From Bacillota bacterium (GTDB lineage: Bacteria; Bacillota; Clostridia; DSM-8532): a stretch of 64,000 nt of DNA. The notes beneath the pieces are model-generated. The model saw only the letters and a program-made list of their open reading frames with translations. It was not told the DNA's origin and did not search any database. The translations under genes and the position numbers were made by a program. Below are positions 35,671-44,713 of the stretch, piece after piece. Numbering within the stretch: the stretch's first letter is position 1; every line of letters begins with the position of its first letter. The stretch lies in NCBI GenBank assembly GCA_023443745.1, contig JAEZTB010000042.1, forward strand, positions 186,001 to 250,000. The letters are read 5' to 3'.

Positions 35671-36210
35671 TTAGTCCAGTTTTGAACCGCAGCCATTGCA
35701 GAATTTAGCTTCAGAAGGGTTATCAAAACCGCAGCGCGAGCAGGCTTTTTTCTTTTCAAGAGGTGCTCCGCAGCTGTTGCAAAAACCCGAACCCTGAGGA
35801 TTTTCCTTGCTACAGTTTGGACAAATCAGTTTTTCTTCTTCATCATGCCGGTCCATACCCGTCTTAATGGCACGCGATATGGCTTCTACACCCTCAGTAG
35901 TACCTTTCGCCATATAGTTAAAGGTATCTTTGCCTACCGGAGCCATTTCCTCAGCAGAATATCGTGCAACAGCACCCATATATCCCATGGATGTCATGGA
36001 AACGCCAACAAAAATCAAAGGCAGCGCGATGAAATTTACCCAAAAAATCTTAGGCCCACCACCAAAAGGTGTACTTGCCGCTGAAAAAAAATCAACCATA
36101 CCAATAATAAGCAGAGCAATGCCTATAATGAGAATTATTATTCCTGCCGTTCTTAACAGCTTTCGCTTTTCTTGATGATTGGTGTCTATCTGACTAGGTT
36201 TGTCACTCAT
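35671..36210 (-). CDS. Membrane protein with double zinc ribbon
   Basis: 179 residues with two membrane spans (residues about 22-42 and 58-78) and a cytoplasmic helical linker. The C-terminal end has two CxxC...CxxC zinc ribbons: CPNCSKENPQGSGFCNSCG and CSRCGFDNPSEAKFCNGCG. Such tails mediate protein or nucleic-acid contacts; no enzyme motif is present. It lies between uvrA and fprA in the same direction but behind a terminator, so it is probably transcribed separately from uvrA. Confidence 0.85.
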   Translation of the reverse strand: MSDKPSQIDTNHQEKRKLLRTAGIIILIIGIALLIIGMVDFFSAASTPFGGGPKIFWVNFIALPLIFVGVSMTSMGYMGAVARYSAEEMAPVGKDTFNYMAKGTTEGVEAISRAIKTGMDRHDEEEKLICPNCSKENPQGSGFCNSCGAPLEKKKACSRCGFDNPSEAKFCNGCGSKLD

Positions 36211-36276
36211 ACTACCATTCTCCTTATACCGCGGTATGCACTACAAGTTCCAATCTGTTAAGTCTTTACCCGTATA

Positions 36277-36324
36277 ATAAAAAAGGGTGTTCTGGATACT
36301 ATTATATCCAAACCGCCCCCTTCT
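36277..36324 (-). terminator. Terminator of uvrA
   Basis: TTTGGATA/TATCCA stem extended by G:C pairs GGG/CCC, followed by six T on the minus strand, about 24 nt after the uvrA stop. Confidence 0.82.
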
Positions 36325-36347
36325 TGCAAAGAAAAGTGCAAATACCC

Positions 36348-39170
36348 CTACTTTAGAACCTTTCTCAGGAATTGGGCTGTGTAGGAGCCCTTTACCTTGG
36401 CTACCGCTTCAGGTGTACCGGCGGTTAGTATCTTTCCGCCTTTGTCACCACCTTCTGGTCCTAAGTCAATGACATAATCAGCTGTCTTTATAACATCCAG
36501 GTTATGCTCAATGACAACTATGCTGTTCCCCGTATCAACAAGCTTCTGCATGACCTCGATAAGCTTATGGACATCGGCCACATGAAGGCCTGTAGTGGGC
36601 TCATCCAGAATATACATGGTACGGCCTGTGGGTCTCTTTGAAAGTTCGGTGGCCAGCTTGACGCGCTGGGCTTCGCCTCCTGACAAGGTTGTTGCCGGCT
36701 GCCCAAGACGTATATAGCCTAACCCTACATCATAAAGGGTTTGAATCTTTCTTTGAATCCTAGGTATATTCTCAAAGAAAGCCAGAGCCTCCTCCACCGT
36801 CATATCCAAAATATCAGCGATACTTTTGCCCTTATAATGCACATCCAGGGTTTCACGATTGTAGCGCTTCCCCTTGCAGACCTCGCAGGGGACATAAACA
36901 TCGGGCAGGAAATGCATTTCTATTTTAAGGATACCGTCACCGGTACAGGCCTCACACCGCCCGCCTCTCACATTAAAGCTGAAACGACCTGAGGTATAGC
37001 CCTTCATTTTGGCATCCACAGTATTGGCAAAAAGATCCCTAATCAGGTCAAACACTCCTGTATAGGTTGCAGGGTTGGATCGGGGTGTCCGTCCTATGGG
37101 AGATTGGTCAATATTGATAACCTTATCCAGATGCTCCAGGCCCAGCATATCCCGGTGCAGGCCGGGTTTTGTTTTGGCTCTGTTAAGTCTATTGGCTAGC
37201 TTCTTATAAAGAATCTCATTAATGAGAGAGCTCTTTCCCGATCCGGACACACCTGTGACACATGTAAAGACTCCTAAAGGTATATCTACATCCAGATCCT
37301 TTAGGTTGTTTTCCTTGGCACCAAGAATTCTCAAAATTCTCCCGTCGCCGCTTCGCCTTGTTTTGGGAATCTCGATTTTTTTTGCCCCGCTTAAGTACTG
37401 CCCGGTTATAGAGTTAGGATTCGCTTTTATCTCGTCCACCGTGCCTTGAGCAATGATACGGCCTCCATGCTCTCCTGCACCCGGTCCCATATCGATAATC
37501 TGATCGGCTGCATACATGGTATCCTCATCGTGCTCTACAACAAGAAGGGTATTGCCTAAGTCCCGCAGACGTCTCAAAGTTGCCAGCAGGCGCTCGTTAT
37601 CACGCTGATGTAGACCTATGCTGGGTTCGTCCAAAATATAGAGGACACCCATAAGCCCCGATCCGATCTGAGTGGCAAGACGAATCCGCTGGGCTTCCCC
37701 ACCTGAAAGGGTTCCGGAAGCACGGTGCAAAGTAAGATATTCAAGGCCCACATCCACTAAGAACCCCAGCCGGGCATTAATCTCTTTCAATATCTGTTCA
37801 GCGATGATCTTCTCACGTTCATTAAGCTTTAGGCCCTTAAAAAACTGTGAGCATTCAATGACAGACATGGAGGAGACATCATGTATATTTTTATCCCCTA
37901 CTGTTACAGCCAGGCTTTCTCTCTTAAGGCGCTTTCCTCTGCAATCAGGACATGGAATATTGCTCATAAAGGATTCATAGTATTCCTTCATACTTTCGGA
38001 CTTGGTCTCCCGATAACGGCGTTCCATGCTGTTTATGATACCCTCAAAGGCAGTCAGAAAGCTGCCATGACCATATTCCTTCTGATATTCGACCTTGATT
38101 TTTTCTCCCTGGGTACCGTAGAGAACTTTATCCAAGATGTCATTAGGAAGCTCTTCCACAGGGGTATCAATGCTGAAGTTATAGTGCAGTGCCAAAGCGT
38201 CCAGATACATCCTGGAATAAGCATCCTCATTGGTAAAATTCCATCCTCCGGACGAAATGGCCCCCTCGGAAAGGGATTTGCTTTTGTCATTAATAACTAA
38301 ATCAGGGTCTATCTTTAGGAGCGACCCCAGCCCGGTACAAGTGGGACAGGCACCGAACGGGTTATTAAAGGAAAACATTCTGGGAGTGAGCTCTTCAATA
38401 CTGATACCGCAGTCGGTACAGGCAAAATTCTGTGAGAAGAGCATCTCTTCCTTACCGATAACATCTATAACCACAATTCCGCCAGCCAGATTGAGGCTGG
38501 TTTCAATGGAGTCGGTGAGACGCTTCTGAATATTCGGCCTGACAATCAGTCGATCCACAACAATTTCTATGGTATGCTTGCGCTTTTTATCAAGCTTAAT
38601 CTCGTCATTGATATCCATGACCTCGCCGTCAATGCGTACACGGACATAACCGTTTTTCTTTGCATCCTGGAGAAGCTTGGTGTATTCGCCCTTCCGGCCC
38701 CGTACAACAGGTGCCAGAATTTGAATCTTGGTTCCTTCTTCAAGGGCTATGACAGCATCCACCATCTGATCGATGGTTTGCTGGGAGATGGGCTTACCAC
38801 ACTCGGGACAGTGAGGCAGGCCTATTCTGGCAAACATCAGTCTGAAGTAATCATAGATCTCTGTTACCGTCCCTACTGTGGAACGTGGATTTCGAGTGGT
38901 GGTTTTCTGGTCAATGGAAATAGCGGGAGAAAGGCCGTCAATATACTCCACATCGGGCTTTTCCATAAGTCCCAGAAACTGTCGGGCATAGGCTGACAGG
39001 GATTCCACATAACGCCTCTGCCCTTCTGCATATATGGTATCAAAAGCAAGAGAGGATTTTCCCGAACCGCTCAAGCCTGTTATGACCACAAGCTTATCTC
39101 TGGGAATTTCCACGTCAACATTCTTAAGGTTATGCTCGCAAGCACCTTTTATAAAAATTCTATCTTTCAT
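36348..39170 (-). CDS. uvrA: Excinuclease ABC subunit A
   Basis: DNA damage recognition ATPase of nucleotide excision repair. The 940-residue product is full length. Two ABC modules are seen: Walker A GLSGSGKSSLAFDT near residue 32 and GVSGSGKSSLINE near 640, and signatures LSGGEAQRIRL and LSGGEAQRVKL. Zinc modules CTDCGISIEEL...CPTC and CEACTGDG...CEVC are intact. AAGGA lies 12 bases before the ATG. uvrB is not adjacent in this window, unlike in many bacteria. Confidence 0.99.
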   Translation of the reverse strand: MKDRIFIKGACEHNLKNVDVEIPRDKLVVITGLSGSGKSSLAFDTIYAEGQRRYVESLSAYARQFLGLMEKPDVEYIDGLSPAISIDQKTTTRNPRSTVGTVTEIYDYFRLMFARIGLPHCPECGKPISQQTIDQMVDAVIALEEGTKIQILAPVVRGRKGEYTKLLQDAKKNGYVRVRIDGEVMDINDEIKLDKKRKHTIEIVVDRLIVRPNIQKRLTDSIETSLNLAGGIVVIDVIGKEEMLFSQNFACTDCGISIEELTPRMFSFNNPFGACPTCTGLGSLLKIDPDLVINDKSKSLSEGAISSGGWNFTNEDAYSRMYLDALALHYNFSIDTPVEELPNDILDKVLYGTQGEKIKVEYQKEYGHGSFLTAFEGIINSMERRYRETKSESMKEYYESFMSNIPCPDCRGKRLKRESLAVTVGDKNIHDVSSMSVIECSQFFKGLKLNEREKIIAEQILKEINARLGFLVDVGLEYLTLHRASGTLSGGEAQRIRLATQIGSGLMGVLYILDEPSIGLHQRDNERLLATLRRLRDLGNTLLVVEHDEDTMYAADQIIDMGPGAGEHGGRIIAQGTVDEIKANPNSITGQYLSGAKKIEIPKTRRSGDGRILRILGAKENNLKDLDVDIPLGVFTCVTGVSGSGKSSLINEILYKKLANRLNRAKTKPGLHRDMLGLEHLDKVINIDQSPIGRTPRSNPATYTGVFDLIRDLFANTVDAKMKGYTSGRFSFNVRGGRCEACTGDGILKIEMHFLPDVYVPCEVCKGKRYNRETLDVHYKGKSIADILDMTVEEALAFFENIPRIQRKIQTLYDVGLGYIRLGQPATTLSGGEAQRVKLATELSKRPTGRTMYILDEPTTGLHVADVHKLIEVMQKLVDTGNSIVVIEHNLDVIKTADYVIDLGPEGGDKGGKILTAGTPEAVAKVKGSYTAQFLRKVLK

Positions 39171-39200
39171 GATTTTCTTCAGTCCTTCTAACGGATTGTA

Positions 39201-39656
39201 TTATGCATTCTGGAGCCTTCCTCCATGGAAGAGCAGCTTATAGATAGGTTTTCCCTGGTAAAAAATTTTTTCTTCACCACTAAAGAAGGTGAGTTCACCT
39301 TGCCAGGAGCAGAAAAATTCCATCTCGTCTTCCTGGTAATGGCTGGGCCCTCGATAGGGCGTATCCGGCGTAACCAGCCTCAAAGCCGACTTTAAAAACT
39401 CACCAAAGGCCTCGGGGGCGTCACCAAAAAGAGTACCATAATAATTCATTGCCCAAACGGGATTATCTTCATACCAGACAACCTCTTCGCCTGCAAAATG
39501 AAGCGCTCCTACATAGGAATCCAGGTATTTAAAGGAGCCTTTTTCATAGGGCAGATCCTTTGACTTCAGTCTTGACGGCTCGGCTAAATTCCCATGACCT
39601 GCGTAGGTTACCCTTTTAGCCTCTGTGATAAACTCCCTAAGCTCTTGTTCGGTCAT
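39201..39656 (-). CDS. DUF5680-like protein
   Basis: 151 residues starting MTEQELREFITEAKR behind TGAGGT. It carries the pattern KRVTYAGHGNLAEPSRLKSKDLPYEKG, then YLDSYVGALHFAGEEVVWY and PVWAMNYYG, which matches the small DUF5680 family, sometimes found fused to XRE-type helix-turn-helix domains. No helix-turn-helix is present here. It ends 30 nt before uvrA and is likely co-transcribed with it. The function of the family is unknown. Confidence 0.8.
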   Translation of the reverse strand: MTEQELREFITEAKRVTYAGHGNLAEPSRLKSKDLPYEKGSFKYLDSYVGALHFAGEEVVWYEDNPVWAMNYYGTLFGDAPEAFGEFLKSALRLVTPDTPYRGPSHYQEDEMEFFCSWQGELTFFSGEEKIFYQGKPIYKLLFHGGRLQNA

Positions 39657-39779
39657 CGTAAAATACCTCATCCTAGCTTAATCAGCTTAAGTGGATTTTT
39701 CTATCAAAAAAACTATTACTTATTATACCGAACATATGTACGGAAATCAAGAAGCTGGAAAAAATATAATAAAAGGAAA

Positions 39780-39869
39780 GAGGACCGCAGCTTGCTAATT
39801 ACTTGCAGTCCCTTTTTGTAAACGGCGAATGAAATGAGCATGGCTCCATCACTTTCTCAATGCCAGCGT
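39780..39869. repeat. Direct repeat copy A (decayed ABC-operon 3' end)
   Basis: About 90 bp that match 40480-40569 closely, sharing for example TGTAAACGGCGAAT and CATCACTTTCTCAATGCC. Each copy contains a former permease 3' end with its stop and a terminator hairpin; the T-run is interrupted in this copy. Confidence 0.8.
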
Positions 39870-39920
39870 AGGGACGGAAGCGAATTTCTTACCTCTCCCA
39901 TTTACACAGGCAAGTAAGCC
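39849..39920 (-). pseudogene. Remnant of an ABC operon: ATPase end joined to permease end
   Basis: The minus-strand reading gives VNGRGKK followed by FASVPTLALRK and stop. VNGRGKK corresponds to INGKGKR at the C-terminus of the intact ATPase at 40773, and the ALRK ending corresponds to that of the permease remnant at 40548. A large deletion appears to have joined the two. It is too short to be functional. Confidence 0.55.
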
Positions 39921-39953
39921 GTTAAAAACCAGGGACGCCTAAAGCGGCATCCC
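39921..39953 (-). terminator. Possible terminator of the 88-residue gene
   Basis: GGGATGCC/GGCGTCCC stem followed, after three bases, by five T on the minus strand, about 80 nt after the gene's stop. Confidence 0.5.
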
Positions 39954-40031
39954 CTAAAGTTTCAGACATCTTAAGCTTATGATTACAAAAGATGCCTTGT
40001 TAGGCTGGAAGAAGTGTTTCATTACATCAGT

Positions 40032-40298
40032 TTAAGCAGCATTCGCTGAATTATCTGAACTCAGTCTTACAATTTCAGCCTGAATCAGCAATAAAATTGA
40101 GGTTAACTGCAGTATAACTTGTTGAATGATAAAAGCATCTTGAATTAAAGCATTAATCTGTGCCTCGTTATCGCCCATCTGACTCAGCCTTACTATTTGA
40201 TTCTGGATCAGCGATAAAATAAAGTCCAGCTGCAATATCGCATTTCTAACCTCTAAATAATCCGCTATTAAAGCATTTATCTCTTGCTGATTATTCAT
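40032..40298 (-). CDS. Small protein made of two helical repeats
   Basis: 88 residues starting MNNQQEINALIADYLE, behind GGAGGTGA. It consists of two tandem copies of about 38 residues. The first runs INALIADYLEVRNAILQLDF then ILSLIQNQIVRLSQ. The second runs INALIQDAFIIQQVILQLTS then ILLLIQAEIVRLSS. Both are regular amphipathic heptad patterns that should form helices or a coiled coil. There is no signal peptide, Cys or charged catalytic group. It is an island between two decayed ABC-operon remnants. I recognise no family; a self-assembling coat or scaffold role is conceivable but unsupported. Confidence 0.72.
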   Translation of the reverse strand: MNNQQEINALIADYLEVRNAILQLDFILSLIQNQIVRLSQMGDNEAQINALIQDAFIIQQVILQLTSILLLIQAEIVRLSSDNSANAA

Positions 40299-40479
40299 CA
40301 TTTCACCTCCAGGTTGTCTATCTTGTACATAATATGATAAATGCAACCTTCTGGTTCCTGGAAGCGACAAAAAAGGACAGTTACCTCAGCTGTGCACCAA
40401 AGTTCTAATTAAGTAATGCTACGATACAGTCTGTTAGACTACATTGCTTATACATAGATCATGCTGCGCGCACAGAAAA

Positions 40480-40569
40480 AAGGACCAAAGCTTGATAATC
40501 GCTTGCAGTCCTTTTTTGTAAACGGCGAATAAAAAAGAGTGGCTTCATCACTTTCTCAATGCCTGCGCA
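40480..40569. repeat. Direct repeat copy B (decayed ABC-operon 3' end)
   Basis: Partner of 39780-39869. It holds the permease stop at 40548 and a terminator (GGACTGCAAGC...GCTTTGGTCC then six T on the minus strand) that closes the ABC operon. Confidence 0.82.
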
Positions 40570-40773
40570 GGCTCAGTACGAATCATGCTGATTACGATTA
40601 CAATCACTGCGGTCAGAAAAACAGACAACAGAAATTGCGGAAGCGTGACCGTCAGGCCAAAGCCACATGCGTTGCTTATAACAAGGGCAAAGACAACATC
40701 CGATATTCATCGAAATGCTATCTAAAGCGCATTCATCTCCATATTGCTTGGATACATTTTTGATTTCAAACAT
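40548..40773 (-). pseudogene. Fused remnant: ABC ATPase start joined to FtsX permease end
   Basis: The ATG at 40773 overlaps the stop of the preceding ATPase gene (TAATG) and begins MFEIKNVSKQYGDECALDSISMNI, the start of a second ABC ATPase. After about 24 residues the frame breaks. In another frame the sequence reads DVVFALVISNACGFGLTVTL, then LSVFLTAVIVIVISMIRTEP and AQALRK-stop, the last membrane helix and tail of an FtsX-type permease. A deletion removed the rest of both genes. The operon therefore once had at least two ATPase/permease pairs. Confidence 0.78.
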
Positions 40774-41438
40774 TATCTCTTACCTTTCCCATTAATCGAA
40801 TGCAGTTCAACGAGCTTATCAGCATAGCTTGCGACACTTCTGGAGTGGGTCACCACAATCACGCATTTCTTTTGGGTGTATGCAAGCTCTTTAAAAATCT
40901 CCATAATGCCGGCTTCTGTTTCACCGTCCAGATTACCCGTGGGCTCGTCCGCTATGATAATATCGGGGTTGTGCGACAGCGCCCTTGCAATACCGATACG
41001 CTGCTGTTCTCCGCCCGAAAGCTTCAATATTTTGCGGTTTGCTTTTTCTTCGTCAATGCCAACCTTATGAAGCAACTCAAGTGCAAATTGCTTTTTGTTT
41101 TTTTCTTTGCTGTCGCTGATATTCATGGAAAGCAGAATGTTTTCCAACACCGTTGCGTTGGTTAGCAGATTATAGCCTTGAAAGATAACACCGATCCCCT
41201 TTGCGCGATAATCGTCACGATTCAGGCTTTTCAAGTTCGTTTCGTTATATAAAATCTCACCGCTTGACGGCAAATCCAATCCAGATATTAAGGACAATAG
41301 TGTTGTTTTTCCGCTGCCGGACTTGCCCATAATGGCATACAGAGAGCCACGCTCAAAAGAAAGGTTTATATCAGAAAGAACTCTTTTATTTGTTCTCTCA
41401 TATTGGTAAGACACGTTTTTCAGTTCTAAAATATTCAT
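40773..41438 (-). CDS. ABC transporter ATPase (LolD/MacB type)
   Basis: 221 residues with Walker A GKSGSGKTTLL near residue 38, Q-loop FQGYNLL, signature LSGGEQQRIGIARAL near 142 and Walker B IIIADEPTGNLD, then THSRSVA at the H-loop. The family drives FtsX/MacB-type permeases that export peptides or lipoproteins or sense antibiotics. It starts five bases after the permease stop and is the second gene of the operon. The next gene in line is a deleted remnant. Confidence 0.93.
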   Translation of the reverse strand: MNILELKNVSYQYERTNKRVLSDINLSFERGSLYAIMGKSGSGKTTLLSLISGLDLPSSGEILYNETNLKSLNRDDYRAKGIGVIFQGYNLLTNATVLENILLSMNISDSKEKNKKQFALELLHKVGIDEEKANRKILKLSGGEQQRIGIARALSHNPDIIIADEPTGNLDGETEAGIMEIFKELAYTQKKCVIVVTHSRSVASYADKLVELHSINGKGKR

Positions 41439-41443
41439 ACGAT

Positions 41444-42799
41444 TCAGTTCCTTTCAGACAAGATTTTCATCGGTTCATAGCGCAGGATATACAATACCCC
41501 CGCACTGCTTGAAATAATTGCAAGCAACACTGCAATTCCTGATACGTTAAGTACCGCCTGCGGTGTCAACGAAACTTTGATCTCCTCTTGCTTAACCTGC
41601 GACATACCCCAATTGTTGTTCTGCATTTGTTGCTGTTGACTTTGGGTAATTCTGTCCGAGACAGGCTGTGCGGTTACAGCGCCGATGGATAGACCGACAA
41701 TCAGGCAAAGACCGATTGTGATCAGTGATTCATAAAGGATTCCGCGGACCACCTTGGCTTTTTTCATTCCCATTGCCCGAAGTACGCCGATTTCATATTT
41801 GCGCTCTCTGATAGAAAGTACAGACAGCAAAATCAAAACAAAAGAGCCGATAATCAAGACAGCCACAAGAAAGATGTTCGATACATTGGCAAGACTTTCA
41901 GCAGGCTTAACGATTTTGTTGTAGCACATCTCATCGGTAGACATCTTATAATTTTTATGAAGCCCTTTTTCGTGCGCCTCCTCGTTAAAAGCCTCCAGCA
42001 TATCAGGATTTTTTAGAAAATAGGTTGCATCAACTGTATAAAGCTTAGTCTTAGCGACATTGCTTTGATAATTATTCATTGTTTCATAGGTGGTCAAAAT
42101 ATCGTTGCGTGGATTGGTGGCAACAGAAACATACCCAAATTTGTTCTCGATTGTATCAAAATAAATTCCTGTAACCGCTAATTCAAGAGGAGCAAATGTT
42201 GCATCCTTCGCACAATCACTTATCTTAATTTTATCTCCAACCTTTAAGCTGTTTAACTTTGCAAAATCTTCACTGATAACGCATTCGTTTTCGTTTTCAA
42301 ACATTCTTCCGCTGGTGATTTTACGTTTACCCTCTTTAAAATCTTTCAACAGCTCCGGCGTGTTATAACCGTATACCGTTAAATTCGGATCATGATAAGC
42401 GCCGTTTCCGGATGGGCCAGTTTGTAAGCTATTGTCGCTATCGTTTTTGTCCTGGTCAAGTCCTTTTAAATCTTTAGCATAGGCCTGATACATAACCCGT
42501 ATCATTGTTTCTTTCAAATACTCAGAATCTGACAATGCAATTTTGATCTCATCGGATATGATCGGAATGTCTACCCAACCGCCGTTTTTCTGATCCTCTG
42601 CAATTTTGGTTTCGTCATATTGAAGATAGATTTCAGAGCCGAATTGTTCCTTATAATTCTTGATGACATTTTGCGTCGCTGCGTTAATAATCATCGATAT
42701 TGCTGTAAATGTCAGCATGGCTAATATGATAATACCGATAATCATATTTCGTCCTTTATTGCGGAAAAGATTTCTTATTGCGTTTTTCAGAATGTACAT
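41444..42799 (-). CDS. FtsX/MacB-type ABC transporter permease
   Basis: 451 residues: an N-terminal helix (MIIGIIILAMLTFTAISMII), a large extracytoplasmic domain of about 270 residues (MacB_PCD-like), then three membrane helices. The FtsX signature is VLSIRERKYEIGVLRAMGMKKAKVVR near residue 345. The C-terminus YEPMKILSERN is typical. AAAGGAAG precedes the ATG. Placement after a two-component pair, with a shared direct repeat at its promoter, suggests stress-responsive export of a peptide or antimicrobial; substrate unknown. Confidence 0.92.
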   Translation of the reverse strand: MYILKNAIRNLFRNKGRNMIIGIIILAMLTFTAISMIINAATQNVIKNYKEQFGSEIYLQYDETKIAEDQKNGGWVDIPIISDEIKIALSDSEYLKETMIRVMYQAYAKDLKGLDQDKNDSDNSLQTGPSGNGAYHDPNLTVYGYNTPELLKDFKEGKRKITSGRMFENENECVISEDFAKLNSLKVGDKIKISDCAKDATFAPLELAVTGIYFDTIENKFGYVSVATNPRNDILTTYETMNNYQSNVAKTKLYTVDATYFLKNPDMLEAFNEEAHEKGLHKNYKMSTDEMCYNKIVKPAESLANVSNIFLVAVLIIGSFVLILLSVLSIRERKYEIGVLRAMGMKKAKVVRGILYESLITIGLCLIVGLSIGAVTAQPVSDRITQSQQQQMQNNNWGMSQVKQEEIKVSLTPQAVLNVSGIAVLLAIISSSAGVLYILRYEPMKILSERN

Positions 42800-42831
42800 G
42801 GCATCGCTTCCTTTGTTTATTTAGTGACTCC

Positions 42832-42866
42832 AGTATAAAGCAAGCGATGTTAAATCCATGCTAAGA
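42832..42866 (-). promoter_or_regulatory. Response-regulator operator and promoter of the ABC operon
   Basis: On the minus strand CTTAGCATGGATTTAACATC contains an 11-bp-phased direct repeat (TTAGCATGGAT, TTAACATCG). It is followed seven bases later by a TATACT -10 box at 42832-42837. The same repeat and spacing precede the response-regulator gene. Confidence 0.65.
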
Positions 42867-42870
42867 GAGT

Positions 42871-44016
42871 TTATTTCTTTTTCGGGAGCGTCACTGTAAA
42901 GCAATTACCGCCGTTTTCGTTGTCGGACACCGTAATAGTTCCGTTATGCTTTTTTATAATGCTGTCCACTATGGAAAGTCCCAAGCCTACACCGCCCATT
43001 TCACGGCTGCGTGATTTATCCACCCGATAGAACGGCTCAAAAATACGTTTTTTCAAATCGTCCGGTATGCCTATACCTGTGTCATTTATGGTGACGATAA
43101 CTTTGCCTTGCCCATTACTATTGATACCAACCTCCACTTTACCGCCTTGTATATTGTATTTGATTGCGTTTTCTACAAGGTTATAAAATACACGATACAG
43201 CAAATCCACATTTCCGTATACATTGCTTTCATCGCACTGTATGGAGAACGTAACATTCTTATCGTATGCAATCTGAGACAGCTCATCAAAGATATCCTCA
43301 AACAAGTCGCTTAACGCAATGACTTGATGTTCGGAATAATCGTCCATATTGGTCATGTCTAAAAGGTTGCCCACCAGTCCCCGCAACCTGCCTGTCTGCT
43401 TTTGGACAGTGGCGACAAGGACGTCATATTCCTCAATGGTATGCTGTTCTTTCTTGTTGAATACATCGATTTTAGTCTGGAGTACTGCAAGGGGAGTGCG
43501 AAGCTCGTGTGCAGCACTGGTGGAAAACCGTTGCTGCATTAAAAATGCCTCATTGAGTTTATCCGTCATTTCGTTAAAAGACTGTGTAAGCTCCGCAATT
43601 TCATCCTTTGTGGCCGGTACATCCAATGTTTCGGACAGATTGTGCACATTGATGTTTTTCACTTGCTCATTCAGCGCTTTTACCGGACGAAGTGCTTTTC
43701 CGGAAACATAATAGGTGAGTACACTACCGAGCAGCACGGCGACAATTGTATATAATATGCTTTCCTTTCGATACCCCTGCTTTGCCTGACGTAAATTTTC
43801 AGCAGCAACAGAAGGTGTCATCCCGGAGATTTCCTTATCTACAATCGGATTATCACCTATCTCCTTTGTAGGCGTTGTTATGACAGTGGCATCAATACTG
43901 TCCACAAGCCGATAAGCAGAATAATTGAGAACCACCGTAAGGCCAATACAGCATACTGTTATAAGTATGGCAGTGATCAAAGCAAGCCGCCATCGCAGCG
44001 ACAGCTTTTTAAGCAT
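42871..44016 (-). CDS. Sensor histidine kinase
   Basis: 381 residues. Two membrane helices (about 13-33 and 85-105) enclose a short extracytoplasmic loop of about 50 residues, followed by a HAMP domain, the H-box SAAHELRTPLAV near residue 190, N-box NLVENAIKYN, G1 DTGIGIP, and G2 GGVGLGLSIV. The ATG overlaps the response-regulator stop, and GGCGGTGA precedes it. The small sensing loop is typical of kinases that respond to membrane-associated or antimicrobial signals. Confidence 0.94.
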   Translation of the reverse strand: MLKKLSLRWRLALITAILITVCCIGLTVVLNYSAYRLVDSIDATVITTPTKEIGDNPIVDKEISGMTPSVAAENLRQAKQGYRKESILYTIVAVLLGSVLTYYVSGKALRPVKALNEQVKNINVHNLSETLDVPATKDEIAELTQSFNEMTDKLNEAFLMQQRFSTSAAHELRTPLAVLQTKIDVFNKKEQHTIEEYDVLVATVQKQTGRLRGLVGNLLDMTNMDDYSEHQVIALSDLFEDIFDELSQIAYDKNVTFSIQCDESNVYGNVDLLYRVFYNLVENAIKYNIQGGKVEVGINSNGQGKVIVTINDTGIGIPDDLKKRIFEPFYRVDKSRSREMGGVGLGLSIVDSIIKKHNGTITVSDNENGGNCFTVTLPKKK

Positions 44017-44698
44017 CGAGATCACCGCCTTTATCGGTTAACAAATAGCCAACTCCGATTTTGGTTTCGATAGGATCAAAATTCAGTTCGGTTTTTAGTT
44101 TTTTACGAAGTGTTGCCATGTGAACACGAATCGCACCGCTGAAACTGTCCGCATTATAGTCCCAAACATGCTCGATCAGCTCTTCCTGACTGATCACCCT
44201 GTTTTGATTAAGCATAAAGTATTCAAGCAGGGCAAATTCCTTTTTTGTGAGGAACAGGTGGTTTTTGTTGATAGAAGCCGTTCGCTTTGACAAATCAAGA
44301 CTGATTTCTCCACATTGGACAGTATTGCTTTCCTGCACAAATTTTCGCCGCAATAAACAGCGGATTCTCGCTTCCAGTTCTGCAAAATCAAAAGGCTTTG
44401 CAAGATAGTCATTAGCTCCAAAATCAAGACCTTTGACCTTGTCACTCACGCTGCTTCTTGCACTTAAAATAAGGACTTTCAGCTCCGGCTTTTTGTCCCG
44501 TATTCTTTCTAGTACCTCCAAGCCGTCCATACCTGGAAGATTCAGATCAAGGACTACTAAATCATAATTCCCCACATATAATAGCTCATAAGCGTCATCT
44601 CCGCTATTGCAGGTATCCACGGCATAGCCGTCCATACGAAGTCCCTCTGCAATAGCTTCCTGTAAATCTATTTCATCCTCGGCAATCAGTATCCGCAT
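44009..44698 (-). CDS. OmpR/PhoB-family response regulator
   Basis: 229 residues. The receiver domain has acidic pair EDE, phosphoacceptor aspartate in VVLDLNLPGMDG near residue 51, and lysine in LAKPFD. The C-terminal winged helix has LTKKEFALLEYFML and GAIRVHMATLRKKL. GAGG eight bases before the ATG picks MRILIAEDE as the start. It overlaps the kinase gene by eight bases. A direct repeat at its own promoter that is also at the ABC operon promoter suggests that it controls both. Confidence 0.95.
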   Translation of the reverse strand: MRILIAEDEIDLQEAIAEGLRMDGYAVDTCNSGDDAYELLYVGNYDLVVLDLNLPGMDGLEVLERIRDKKPELKVLILSARSSVSDKVKGLDFGANDYLAKPFDFAELEARIRCLLRRKFVQESNTVQCGEISLDLSKRTASINKNHLFLTKKEFALLEYFMLNQNRVISQEELIEHVWDYNADSFSGAIRVHMATLRKKLKTELNFDPIETKIGVGYLLTDKGGDLDA

Positions 44699-44713
44699 GT
44701 CTTTCACCTCGAT

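Noticed and set aside
39780..40570. Insertion sequence or integron between the direct repeats
   Set aside because: The repeats are homologous permease 3' ends with terminators, and no transposase or terminal inverted repeats lie between them.
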